This document shows, in pieces, positions 9,812 through 17,678 of a stretch of 64,000 nucleotides of DNA. Origin of the DNA: JAHIKV01 sp963733145 (lineage in GTDB: Bacteria > Planctomycetota > Planctomycetia > Pirellulales > Thermoguttaceae); NCBI GenBank assembly GCA_963733145.1, contig CAVTCJ010000006.1, positions 310,001 through 374,000 on the forward strand. Direction: 5' to 3'. Below the pieces are notes generated by a model. That model did no database searches and had not been told where the DNA came from. It saw only the letters and a program-made list of their open reading frames with translations. A program made the translations under genes and the position numbers. How positions within the stretch are numbered: position 1 is the first letter of the stretch; each line of letters starts with the position of its first letter.

Positions 9812-10246
9812 CTAATTCCAATTGCCGATGTCGTCTTGCGTGCCGTTGATGCCGTCGGGGCCGAAAGACCAAACGTCGAAGCTGTCGGGGTTATGCACGC
9901 CGGGGGCGACGTACTGGTAGGGATTGTCCCAGGGGTCCAAGGGAATCTCCGAGGCCAGATACGGCCCGTCCCACTTGTCGGGATTGGGCAAATCGGCGGG
10001 CGGCGTGCGGAGGGCCTGAAGCCCCTGCGCCGTGTTCGGAAAAACACCGATCGACATCTGGAAGGCTTGCAGGGGCGTTCTCAGCAAGCCGACTTGGGTC
10101 CTGGCGGCTTTGATGTGGGCGGTTTTCATCGTGCTCATGTAGGCAAAACTGGCCAACGAGGCCAATATCGCCAAAATCACCAAGACCAACATCACTTCCA
10201 TCAGGGTAAAGCCGCTTCGGCGGCGGCGAGGGGGGGTGCGTCTCAT
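9812..10246 (-). CDS. gspG: GspG major pseudopilin
   Basis: This 144-residue protein begins MRRTPPRRRRSGFTLMEVML, with cleavage at G|F and Glu+5. It has the GspG signature of a C-terminal calcium-binding loop region (DKWDGPYLASEIPLDPWDNP, YQYVAPG, SFGPDGINGTQDDI). Length and features match the family (about 140 residues). GspG polymerises into the pseudopilus shaft. It lies 325 bases downstream of the gspD-like gene. Confidence 0.93.
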   Translation of the reverse strand: MRRTPPRRRRSGFTLMEVMLVLVILAILASLASFAYMSTMKTAHIKAARTQVGLLRTPLQAFQMSIGVFPNTAQGLQALRTPPADLPNPDKWDGPYLASEIPLDPWDNPYQYVAPGVHNPDSFDVWSFGPDGINGTQDDIGNWN

Positions 10247-10465
10247 GGTATGATCCTAGTATTTATTGGGGGGAATCGGCATTATATTCGATCTCGGCCG
10301 CGGTTGCCAGTCGGTGCCGTTCCACCCGCGGCGGTTTCCGGGCGCAAGCTTCGGCGCAATATATCCTCCCTAACGTATTAACCCCGCTGAGAGCAAAAGG
10401 GTCCGCCGGCCGTGGAAAAAAACGGCAAGTATTTTCGGGCGTCGCGCGAAAAAGCGCTGGAGTCA

Positions 10466-10554
10466 TTTAGCCCCCCGTGAATACACGGGGGGAGAGCGCG
10501 GAATAGAAGTCCAAACAATGCCCCCGGTGTATTCACCGGGGGCTAAATGCCGGA
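10466..10554. repeat. Palindrome, CATTTAGCCCCC...GGGGGCTAAATG family
   Basis: Two hairpin pairs built from GTGAATACACGGGGG and CCCCCGGTGTATTCACCGGG lie between TTTAGCC and GGCTAAA ends. Another copy is at 60957-61037. The flanking 10260-10571 holds nothing else recognisable. Confidence 0.85.
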
Positions 10555-10571
10555 CGTGCTCAGATGTGATG

Positions 10572-13500
10572 TCAGCCGCGGCCGGAGCGCTGATATTGGT
10601 TGGATCGGCCCCCTCTTTGACCGCCCTGGCCGCCGCGCTGATATGGCTGGGAGTTGCCGCGGCCGGAGTTTTGCCGATTGTACTGATTGCCGCGATTGTA
10701 CTGATTGGAGCGGTTGTATCCCCCTCCGTAGTTTTGCCCGCGGGTGGGTTGATTGTAGCCGCGGCCGTAACTTTGCTGCCGGTTGTAGCCGCCGTATTGC
10801 GATTGGTTATACCGTTGCGATTGGCCGCGTTGGTACGGGTTCCCACCCCATCCGCCGGATGCCCCCCCGCCGTTGCGATTCACCTGCACCGCTTCGCCGG
10901 CGATTGCCGAGAGCGCCTGTTCGACCGCCTCGGGGCTGCTGCGATGCAGCGCAACCACGCGCACGGTTTCGTTCTGGTCGCCGGCGCCCACGTCCAACGA
11001 CTCCACCAACTGCCGGACCTCGTCGAAGAGAGTGTCCGGCGCGGAGACAATCAGCGAGTTGGTGCGGACGTCCACGCCGATGGACATCTTGGCGGGCTCG
11101 GGGCCGCTGGTCTGCTGTTGAGTTCCCCGGTTTCTTCCCCGGGTCAATTGTTGGGCAAAAAAGAACGCCATGTTCCGCTGCCCGTTGGCGTTCGGGTTTT
11201 CCACCAGGCGGTCGGCGTAGACCTGCTTGACGACGTCCGCGACCTCTTCGGCGTTGGTGTACTGCAAGGGAATCATGCGCGGCTTCGGGGAAAGCGCGAC
11301 GTCTTCCGGGCTTTCGCGCTGGTCGAGGATTTTCAGCAGTTGCTCGATACTGTCGAGGTCGGCCCGGTTGGCCTGCACCAGCAGGGCGTTCAGCCGCTGG
11401 TCGGCGGTGATGCGGACCGGCCCGGTGGCGAGGACTCCCTGCTTGGCTGCGTTATTGGCCGTGGCGGTGGCCGATGCGCTCGATTCGCTTCCGTTCTGAT
11501 CGGAGTCGCGGGAGCGGCGCCGGCCGCCGGAGTTGTTCCCCGCGAAGCCGCCGAAGCCCCCAAAACCGCCAAAACCTCCGAACGGACTGGGGAAGCCGCC
11601 GGACTGGTTGTTCTGCTGGGAGGCGGCCTCGCCGCCGGCGGCGCTGCTCGCCCCGCCCATGATCTGCACTAGCGTATCGGCCACCGCCGCCGCCTTGGCG
11701 TGCTTCAGGTAGAAGACCGTCACGCCGCGGGTGTTGGCCGCACTGCTCATCATTTCGTCCAGCAAGTTCTCGAACTCGTCCAGGGCCTCGGTGTCTTCCG
11801 AAGCGATGATCAGCCCGTTCGGCCCCTGGATGACGATAATCGGCGGCGGTGCCGTCTTGGCCGGCGGCTGGGCGGCCTCCGCCGGGGCCACGGTCTCGAC
11901 GCGATCCGCCGCAAAGAACACGTTGGCGCCGCCGTGCATGGCGGTCGGCTGTTTGTCGGTTGAAGCAGGCTTAGACGGCGGGGCAGGCTGCGGTTTTTCC
12001 GTGGGCTGGACGGCCGGGGGAGCACCCTGCGGCGGCTGAACGGGCCGGGATAGACGGTCGAGCAACTCGGGCGGAAGCCCCTCCGCACCATGCCCTTGCG
12101 ACGGACGCCCCTCGTCGTCGGCCGACGGGCGGATCACGCGAATTTTGTTGGCCCGCAGGGTCGGCCATATCTCTTGCACCCGCTCCAGGGCGGACCGCGC
12201 CGTGGAACCGCCGTAAGGGATCCGGCGGACGTGGCCGCCGGAGGCCGCCTGACCGCCCCGCGGCCGCAACGGCTCGCCCATCTGCTCCAACATGCCACGA
12301 ATCTGCACAATCTGCGCCTCGCTGCCGCGGATTATCAGTTGCCGGTTGACCGCGTCGGCTTCCACCTGCGGACCGGTCCCCGTCCCCTTGCCCTCTTTGT
12401 TCTCTTCACCCGTGCCGAATAGCTTGCCGATGGCCGCCGCGACCGCTGGCGGATCGAGTCGCACCAGCCGGATCACCTCAACATGCTGGCCCTCGCCTTG
12501 GAGTTGGGCCAGCGTGGCGCGGATCGTGGCCTGCTGCGCGGGGCGGGCCAGGGCGATCAGATTGCCCGACTTGGCGTCGATGCTCAGCCGTAGGTCGGGC
12601 TGGCCCGTCAGCAGCGTTTGCAGCACCGCCAAAGCCGATTGGGGATCGATGCCCGACACCGGGTAAACCTCGAGTTGCGGCGAGCCGATCAGCCGGCTGC
12701 CCCCTTCCTGGCCGGGCGCCGGCACGTCGAGCCCCTGGATGATCGTGGCCGCCTGGGCCACCTTCTCCGGCTGGCCGCTGACCAACAGCCGGCCGCCCGA
12801 CTCGACCGCGATGCGGATCGAGCCGTCGGCCGCGGCGTTCTTATCTTCTGGAATGTCGAGCAGTTGGTGCAGGACGGGCAGGACGTCTTCCGGCCGGGCG
12901 TACTTCAACTCGAACTTGCGGAAGCCGGCCGAACCCAACCCGGTGGGACCCTCGATCCGTTCGAGCATCTTGCGGATCGCCCGCAGCCGGCCGACCGTCT
13001 CCGTCACGTACACCTGCCGCGACTTGGGAAGCGACACCACCGAGCCCTGCGGACCGAGCAGCTTCTTGATCTCGGCCGCGGCCTCTTCGGGCTTGAGCTT
13101 GTCGACGTTGAACAGCACGCGGACCAACTCGTATTCGCCCCGGCCGTCGAGCGAGTCGAGCGGCACGGTGGGCACGAGATTCGGCGGGACGCCGTCCTCG
13201 AGGTTGATGAGCATCAACATCCGGCCGCGGCGGACGAGCGTGTAGCCTTTCGTCAGCAGCACCCCGTTGAGCAGATCGATGGCTTCGGTCGGCGTGTAGG
13301 AGTGGTTGTCCGTGTAGTTGAACGTCCCCGGCGGCGGAGAATCCATCACCAGCGACATGTCCGCTTGTTTGGCGAACCAGTCGAGGACGTCCTTCCACGG
13401 CTGAAAGCGGAATTGGAAGCGAATCTTGTGCGCCGTTGGGGCACTCGGCTCGGAGGCGGATTTTTCCGCCGGTTCGGCGGCGGCGCTCGGCACGGCCGGA

Positions 13501-13691
13501 CCTGCGGGTGCGGAGGGTTTGGCGTGGGACAGGTTGTCAACCTGTCCTACTGTCTGTGGTTGGACTGCCGCAGGCGCCACCGGCTGCGGCGCTGTTTCAG
13601 CGGCCCAGGCAATGCTCGCCGGAGCCAACAGGACGGCGGACAAAATGGCCGGCCACAGACGAACGAAATTGGACCATCTAAAACCGTACAT
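10572..13691 (-). CDS. Secretin N-domain repeat protein (GspD-like, no visible barrel)
   Basis: A start ATG at 13691 follows a good GGAGG site. A signal peptide (about residues 1-30, ending SIAWAAE) precedes a Pro/Ala linker, a STN/N0-like domain (FRFQPWKDVLDWFAKQADMS) and about seven or eight secretin N1-type modules, for example around FELKYARPEDVLPVLHQLLD, VFYLKHAKAAAVADTLVQIM and MIPLQYTNAEEVADVVKQVY. The tail (last about 110 residues) is Gly/Asn/Gln/Tyr/Arg-rich. The C-terminal barrel of secretins, with its conserved gate and VPLLGDIP-like motif, was not found. The protein therefore looks like a periplasmic ring stack only. It heads the pseudopilus operon. The segment QTVGQVDNLSHA comes from an in-frame palindrome at about 13527-13552. 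Confidence 0.75.
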   Translation of the reverse strand: MYGFRWSNFVRLWPAILSAVLLAPASIAWAAETAPQPVAPAAVQPQTVGQVDNLSHAKPSAPAGPAVPSAAAEPAEKSASEPSAPTAHKIRFQFRFQPWKDVLDWFAKQADMSLVMDSPPPGTFNYTDNHSYTPTEAIDLLNGVLLTKGYTLVRRGRMLMLINLEDGVPPNLVPTVPLDSLDGRGEYELVRVLFNVDKLKPEEAAAEIKKLLGPQGSVVSLPKSRQVYVTETVGRLRAIRKMLERIEGPTGLGSAGFRKFELKYARPEDVLPVLHQLLDIPEDKNAAADGSIRIAVESGGRLLVSGQPEKVAQAATIIQGLDVPAPGQEGGSRLIGSPQLEVYPVSGIDPQSALAVLQTLLTGQPDLRLSIDAKSGNLIALARPAQQATIRATLAQLQGEGQHVEVIRLVRLDPPAVAAAIGKLFGTGEENKEGKGTGTGPQVEADAVNRQLIIRGSEAQIVQIRGMLEQMGEPLRPRGGQAASGGHVRRIPYGGSTARSALERVQEIWPTLRANKIRVIRPSADDEGRPSQGHGAEGLPPELLDRLSRPVQPPQGAPPAVQPTEKPQPAPPSKPASTDKQPTAMHGGANVFFAADRVETVAPAEAAQPPAKTAPPPIIVIQGPNGLIIASEDTEALDEFENLLDEMMSSAANTRGVTVFYLKHAKAAAVADTLVQIMGGASSAAGGEAASQQNNQSGGFPSPFGGFGGFGGFGGFAGNNSGGRRRSRDSDQNGSESSASATATANNAAKQGVLATGPVRITADQRLNALLVQANRADLDSIEQLLKILDQRESPEDVALSPKPRMIPLQYTNAEEVADVVKQVYADRLVENPNANGQRNMAFFFAQQLTRGRNRGTQQQTSGPEPAKMSIGVDVRTNSLIVSAPDTLFDEVRQLVESLDVGAGDQNETVRVVALHRSSPEAVEQALSAIAGEAVQVNRNGGGASGGWGGNPYQRGQSQRYNQSQYGGYNRQQSYGRGYNQPTRGQNYGGGYNRSNQYNRGNQYNRQNSGRGNSQPYQRGGQGGQRGGRSNQYQRSGRG
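13527..13552. repeat. In-frame palindrome inside the secretin-like gene
   Basis: The sequence GTGGGACAGGTTGTCAACCT is followed by GTCCTAC, making a near-perfect palindrome read as part of the linker after the signal peptide. Confidence 0.7.
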
Positions 13692-13946
13692 GCCCAAACC
13701 TCCGAAAGTAGGTGCTAATCATACACTATTCTACTTGCGGAATGGGGTGCGTGCCACCGAAGAAGCGGATTTGTTTATTCCATCCGGGCATAACCCAATC
13801 GGCGGGGAGTCGGTTTTCCACCGAAATCCGTGCCTGGAAACCTGGGTTTTTCAGATTGACGGAAGAAACCGGGGGCTGTTCGCCCCCGGACATTGCGACA
13901 CTCATTCGACTTGCACGAATCTTCTCCCCGAATCATGTCCGGGTAT

Positions 13947-14738
13947 TTACGTTGTGGGGGGCTGATCCTCGCCGCCCCGGTTCCCGCGGTTGCGGTTCCC
14001 GCCGTTTCCTCCCCGCCGTCCGCCCATCATGCCGCGCATCATGCCGCGCATTTCTTCCTGCGGGATGTCGAGCGTCTTTCCCTTCATTTTCTCGAAGGAC
14101 TCCTTCTGCTCGGCGGTGAGCACTTCCATGATTTGCTTTTCGGAGTCTTTGCGGATCTCGCCCATTTTATCGCGCATCGCGGAACGATCGCCGCCGCGCA
14201 TCAATTCCATCATCTTCTTGCCCGCATCCTCTTCGATCGACTTCAGCTTGGCCGTTTGATCGTCGGAGAGCTTCAGTTCCTTCTGCACTTCCTTGTCGCT
14301 CAGGGCCCCCACGCCTGCCCGTTGAATGGCGATTTCTTGCAGCCGCTTCATCTGGCTGGGCAACAGGGTGTCGTGGATCACCTTGTTGAGTTCGTCGGAC
14401 TGAGCCTGCATTTTTTTCTGGATCTCGTCCATTTTGGCTTGCCGTTCATCCGGGGATAAATCGCGCATGCCGGAGAACATCTCCCGCCGGGCTTCCGTGG
14501 CCTTCTTGTTGGCTTCCTCGAGCTTGGTCTTCTGCTCCTCGACGAGGTCCAAATCCTTTTGCACGGTGGGGAACTGCAACAACATCGGATACATCACCGA
14601 GAGAGAGCGGTTTTGCCCCCTCATTCCCGGCATTCCCCGCATTCCCCGCCCGCCTTGCGCCCAGGCTGAACTGCACATGGCGGACACCGCCGAAAACAGG
14701 ACTACTACCGCGGCGAAACGAAACATTTTACGGCTCAT
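13947..14738 (-). CDS. Secreted Spy/CpxP-like (LTXXQ-type) helical protein
   Basis: The ATG at 14738 follows GGAG; a signal peptide (MSRKMFRFAAVVVLFSAVS..., cleavage about residue 27 at SAWA|Q) leads into Met/Gly-rich sequence. A charged helical body (about 45-225) contains two repeats of the type LSPDERQAKMDE and LSDDQTAKLKSIEE, which resemble the LTxxQ repeats of Spy/CpxP periplasmic chaperones. The tail is Gly/Arg/Asn-rich. Similar proteins are common in planctomycetes, with unknown client. The 249 bases between this gene and gspD hold nothing recognisable. It could equally be an extracytoplasmic stress sensor; function is inferred from composition. Confidence 0.65.
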   Translation of the reverse strand: MSRKMFRFAAVVVLFSAVSAMCSSAWAQGGRGMRGMPGMRGQNRSLSVMYPMLLQFPTVQKDLDLVEEQKTKLEEANKKATEARREMFSGMRDLSPDERQAKMDEIQKKMQAQSDELNKVIHDTLLPSQMKRLQEIAIQRAGVGALSDKEVQKELKLSDDQTAKLKSIEEDAGKKMMELMRGGDRSAMRDKMGEIRKDSEKQIMEVLTAEQKESFEKMKGKTLDIPQEEMRGMMRGMMGGRRGGNGGNRNRGNRGGEDQPPTT

Positions 14739-14954
14739 AAAAGGCACTCCAAAAAATAAAGGAAACACCTGAAAATCGTCCCTTGAGGACCCGAATCATA
14801 GTAGCGGTTGCCGAGTGGAAATCAATAGCGGCCAATCCCGGTGCAAAACCGGCCTCCGGCCTCAAACTGATGCCTCGCAAGCATTAAACCGGGCCGGCCG
14901 GCAAAAGTTGCGATAAAAAACCACTATTTGCTCCCGCATAAGCAGTGCAGCCTA

Positions 14955-15021
14955 TGTTTAGCGGCCGTCCGTACGACGGCCCCGGTCCCAACGCAAGCCA
15001 CCCTGCCGGCGGCTGCTAAGG
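14955..15021. repeat. Palindrome, GTTTAGCGGCCG...CGGCCGCTAAAC family
   Basis: TTTAGCGGCCGTCCGTACGA... pairs with GCCGGCGGCTGCTAA. Other copies are at 27282-27352, 28336-28404, 34927-35030, 37087-37152, 51677-51740 and 63011-63078. The gene-free stretch 14769-15665 is a tandem array of at least four different palindromic elements. Confidence 0.9.
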
Positions 15022-15117
15022 GCCGGCGAATCAATAAGTGGGGGACTGTCCCAATTTTCGTTCGACGAAAATGGGACTGTCCCCTTCTGAAATGCGACAG
15101 TTATTAATTTGCCGATC
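15022..15117. repeat. Composite palindrome: AATCAATAA outer arms around GGGGACTGTCCC hairpin
   Basis: Outer arms GGCGAATCAATAAG and CTGTTATTAATTTGCC-like sequence enclose GGGGGACTGTCCCAATTTTCG and its inverted partner CGAAAATGGGACTGTCCCC. TAA is present on both outer sides. The same composite, inverted, is at 51741-51838. Confidence 0.85.
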
Positions 15118-15121
15118 CTAA

Positions 15122-15243
15122 CCCGGATTATTCATAAACACGAAGGAACATTGTCATTCTGAGCGCAGCGAAGAATCTGGGCTGTTTGCGGCGCATCGGA
15201 GATCCTTCGCTGCGCTCAGGATGACGTTTATGAATAATCCGGG
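15122..15243. repeat. 122-bp nested palindrome with CTAA flanks (copy 1)
   Basis: Perfect 18-base terminal arms CCCGGATTATTCATAAAC / GTTTATGAATAATCCGGG enclose a second palindrome (GTCATTCTGAGCGCAGCGAA / TTCGCTGCGCTCAGGATGAC). CTAA is directly repeated at 15118-15121 and 15244-15247. The identical 122 bases occur at 50682-50803. Confidence 0.92.
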
Positions 15244-15263
15244 CTAAACGGTATTGCATGACT

Positions 15264-15468
15264 GTAACCGTTCACGGAGCGGCAGGGGACTGGTCCATTT
15301 TTCGGCGGGAAAACGTAATTTCATCAATAAACCGTGGGCCGAAAACATGGACCTGTCCCCCTCCCGCCGCTCCAGGGGGACAGTCCCATTTTCGCGGCGG
15401 CAAAGCTCATTCGCGGGGCTACGTCCCCCGTGCCGCGAAAATTGGGACAGTCCCCTGTGAACGGTTAC
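15264..15468. mobile_element. 205-bp cloverleaf-like element with 8-bp direct flanks (copy 1)
   Basis: Terminal arms GTAACCGTTCAC / GTGAACGGTTAC enclose two hairpins, one with GGGGACTGGTCC...GGACCTGTCCCC arms and one with GGGGGACAGTCCC...GGGACAGTCCCC arms. The octamer GCATGACT is directly repeated at 15256-15263 and 15469-15476, which looks like a target-site duplication. An inverted copy of the same length lies at 19952-20156. Confidence 0.85.
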
Positions 15469-15665
15469 GCATGACTTTTCTGACGTTCGATAAGCCCCCT
15501 TAGCAGAGGGGCATAAGAATATGAACACCGTTCAACCGGGGGATAATCGAACCGGCGCTGACAGTTCGCTCCCCGGGGCCGCGGCCCGCTGTCCATGCAG
15601 GACTGCATTGCTTACAATTCACGACTCTAAAGTCGACCGAAACACCGCGCCGCGAGGGCCGAGCC

Positions 15666-17030
15666 GTGCAAAAATTCTCCTGGCAGCCGCAACCCCAAGC
15701 GGCCGGGTTCCTACAGAAGCTCTTCGCCGAGTTCGGCGACCTGTGTCCCGACGCGCGCCGCTTTGCCGAGAAATTGCGTGCGGAAACGGGGACCCGCTTG
15801 ATCGACTGGACGGACCACCTCGGACTGCCGGGAGAGCATGACCTGGGTCCGCAACTCGAATCGGCGGGCTTCGTCCGCTCTAGCAGCCAACCGCCCGAGG
15901 TCTGGGAACATCCCCTCGGGCTGTTTCCCAGGATCATCGTCGACGATCGGGCGGTCCGGCGGTTGGCGCTGCGGGTCGAGTCGGCGGCCGATTTTCTCCG
16001 CGCCCACGGCCTGAGCGACGCGGCAATCGAAGGTGCGCCGCTCGGCCCGATGCGCAAGGCCCGCATCGCCAAACAAAACGGCGCCGAGATGTGGATTGTG
16101 GAACGCCACGGCTTTTCCGGCTGGGAGCCGCCGGAGGCGCCCCCGGCGACCGTCGCCGGCATCCTCAGCCGTCAAGAGACGTTCCGCCGGCGGAAACGGC
16201 GTTTTGCCCGGGTCGAGGAGGGCTTCGCGCACACGCTGGAACTGGTCCGCGCCGCCGTGGCGGACCTCGGCACGGGCTGGGCCTCCGAGCTGTTCTTTGC
16301 CGCCGAGCGCGACTACTGGGCCCGGCGGAATCGCGCCGCCCGGCTGCAAAAGGCCCGGCAGGACGCCCTCGGGCTGGGCTGGCAAAACCACGACCACCAC
16401 ACCTACCGCTGCGGCCGCGGTCATTTCGCGGGCCTGATCGGCATTCTCGAACAACTCGGGCTGACCTGCCGCGAGCGGTTCTATGCCGGCCGCGAAGCCG
16501 GCTGGGGGGCGCAGGTCCTCGAACAAATGGCGAGCGGCGTCGTGGTCTTCGCCGACGTGGACCTCGGCCCGGAGGAGGTCGTCGGCGACTTCGCCCACCA
16601 GCCCCTGCCGCCGCGCGAGGAGTTCGGCACGGTCGGGCTGTGGTGCCTGCTGCACGGCGAAGCGATGCTCCAGGCCGGTCTGCACCACTTGGCGTTCCGC
16701 TGCGATTTCGACGCCGCCCGGCGTCAGTTGCAGGACTCCGGCGCGCCGGTCCTCAAGCCGTTCACCGAACTGCCCTGCCTGAAGCAGGCCTTCACCGAGG
16801 GCGAGACGTGGCCCGTCGAGGCCGCACAACTGGAATCCGCGCCGGCCGCCCGCGCCGTCACCCCGGCCGAGGCCGAACGCTTTCACCGCTCCGGCGCCAT
16901 CGGCTCGCACTTGGAGATACTCGAGCGCGAGGAGGGCTACAAGGGCTTCAACCAGGCCGGCATCAACGAGATCATTCGCGACACCGATCCCCGGCGGCAA
17001 CACTGTTCGGTGCAAACCGCCGGCGCGTAG
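15666..17030 (+). CDS. Unrecognised conserved-looking protein with VOC-like segment
   Basis: This 454-residue protein starts at a GTG with a GAGGG site upstream. No signal peptide or membrane helix is seen. The central region has a His-rich motif WQNHDHHTYRCGRGHF, then IGILEQLGLTCRERFYAGRE, GWGAQVLEQ and VVVFADVDL. That order of His, hydrophobic strand, Gly-rich turn and acidic strand resembles a metal-binding vicinal-oxygen-chelate module. I considered the 2-oxoadipate dioxygenase (DUF1338) family because of its size and VOC fold, but its typical motifs were not seen. The gene stands alone between palindromes, divergent from the lipoprotein at 17490. No function is claimed. Confidence 0.6.
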   Translation: MQKFSWQPQPQAAGFLQKLFAEFGDLCPDARRFAEKLRAETGTRLIDWTDHLGLPGEHDLGPQLESAGFVRSSSQPPEVWEHPLGLFPRIIVDDRAVRRLALRVESAADFLRAHGLSDAAIEGAPLGPMRKARIAKQNGAEMWIVERHGFSGWEPPEAPPATVAGILSRQETFRRRKRRFARVEEGFAHTLELVRAAVADLGTGWASELFFAAERDYWARRNRAARLQKARQDALGLGWQNHDHHTYRCGRGHFAGLIGILEQLGLTCRERFYAGREAGWGAQVLEQMASGVVVFADVDLGPEEVVGDFAHQPLPPREEFGTVGLWCLLHGEAMLQAGLHHLAFRCDFDAARRQLQDSGAPVLKPFTELPCLKQAFTEGETWPVEAAQLESAPAARAVTPAEAERFHRSGAIGSHLEILEREEGYKGFNQAGINEIIRDTDPRRQHCSVQTAGA

Positions 17031-17058
17031 GATTGACTTCTGCCGCGTGCCGATTGAA

Positions 17059-17490
17059 TCACGGCGACGATTGGGGCCCCGATAGCAGCTCGAAGTTGCG
17101 TTCGTTCTCGCCCGGTTTGACTTCCACGCGGAGCGTGGTTTGGAGATTATACCGTGGGGGCACGACCTCGGCCCGGCCCAGGTCCGCGTTGCCGGCGAAG
17201 ATGCGGACGTTGTGCGGGCCGACCTTGGCCCCTTTGTCCGTGCGAATGTAGATCAACTCGTATCGGCCCCGGCTGTCGGTCGTGCTGGTCGAGGCCCGGC
17301 CGCCTTCGACCGGCTCAAAGATCACGCGGGCGCCGGCCAGCGGTTTCCCGTCCAAGGTGACTGTGCCGGAGACCAGTCCCAGCGAAGGACGGTCGCCGCG
17401 GCTACAGCCGGCCAGAAACAGCATGCCGAGAACCGCGAGTGCCCAGCCGCAATTCAGATGGGGTGGGCCGAAACGAACGCTTTTTTCCAT
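17059..17490 (-). CDS. Small lipoprotein with carboxypeptidase-regulatory-like (transthyretin-fold) domain
   Basis: The ATG at 17490 follows a strong GGAGG. A lipoprotein signal ends LFLAGC (Cys about residue 29). The rest matches the beta-sandwich regulatory-like domain so frequent in planctomycete lipoproteins: GLVSGTVTLDGKPLAGARVIFEP, then TDSRGRYELIY and a short basic tail. It is 143 residues long. This domain type is usually exported and binds surfaces or polymers; no enzymatic residues are expected. In planctomycetes it is commonly encoded next to DUF1559 genes, and one follows upstream at 18773. Confidence 0.8.
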   Translation of the reverse strand: MEKSVRFGPPHLNCGWALAVLGMLFLAGCSRGDRPSLGLVSGTVTLDGKPLAGARVIFEPVEGGRASTSTTDSRGRYELIYIRTDKGAKVGPHNVRIFAGNADLGRAEVVPPRYNLQTTLRVEVKPGENERNFELLSGPQSSP

Positions 17491-17537
17491 CTCCGCCTCC
17501 TTACCGCACGCTCGGAAATATGTTACCGATTTCATTC

Positions 17538-17628
17538 TGTAGGGAACGCCCTCCGTGGCGTTCCGTGACCTGCGAAAACAGCCCTTTTTCAGCCCCCGGA
17601 ACGCCACGGAGGGCCTTCCCTACAGCGG
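17538..17628. repeat. Palindrome, GTAGGGAACGCCCTCCGTGG family
   Basis: GTAGGGAACGCCCTCCGTGG... pairs with CCACGGAGGGCCTTCCCTAC about 60 bases later. It lies between the lipoprotein and the DUF1559 gene. Confidence 0.85.
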
Positions 17629-17678
17629 CTTGTACATCGTCCATTCGGTAAGTTATTTACGGGCGGCGCCTTAGTGCC

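Noticed and set aside
12618..13718. A 366-codon plus-strand open frame opposite the secretin-like gene
   Set aside because: Antisense shadow in high-GC sequence; minus strand encodes repeated secretin N-type modules with signal peptide and ribosome site.
14955..15468. CRISPR array
   Set aside because: The units are palindromes of different families without regular spacing or unique spacers, and no cas genes are present.
15666..17030. Naming the 454-residue protein a DUF1338 2-oxoadipate dioxygenase
   Set aside because: Size and possible VOC fold fit, but the characteristic family motifs were not seen.
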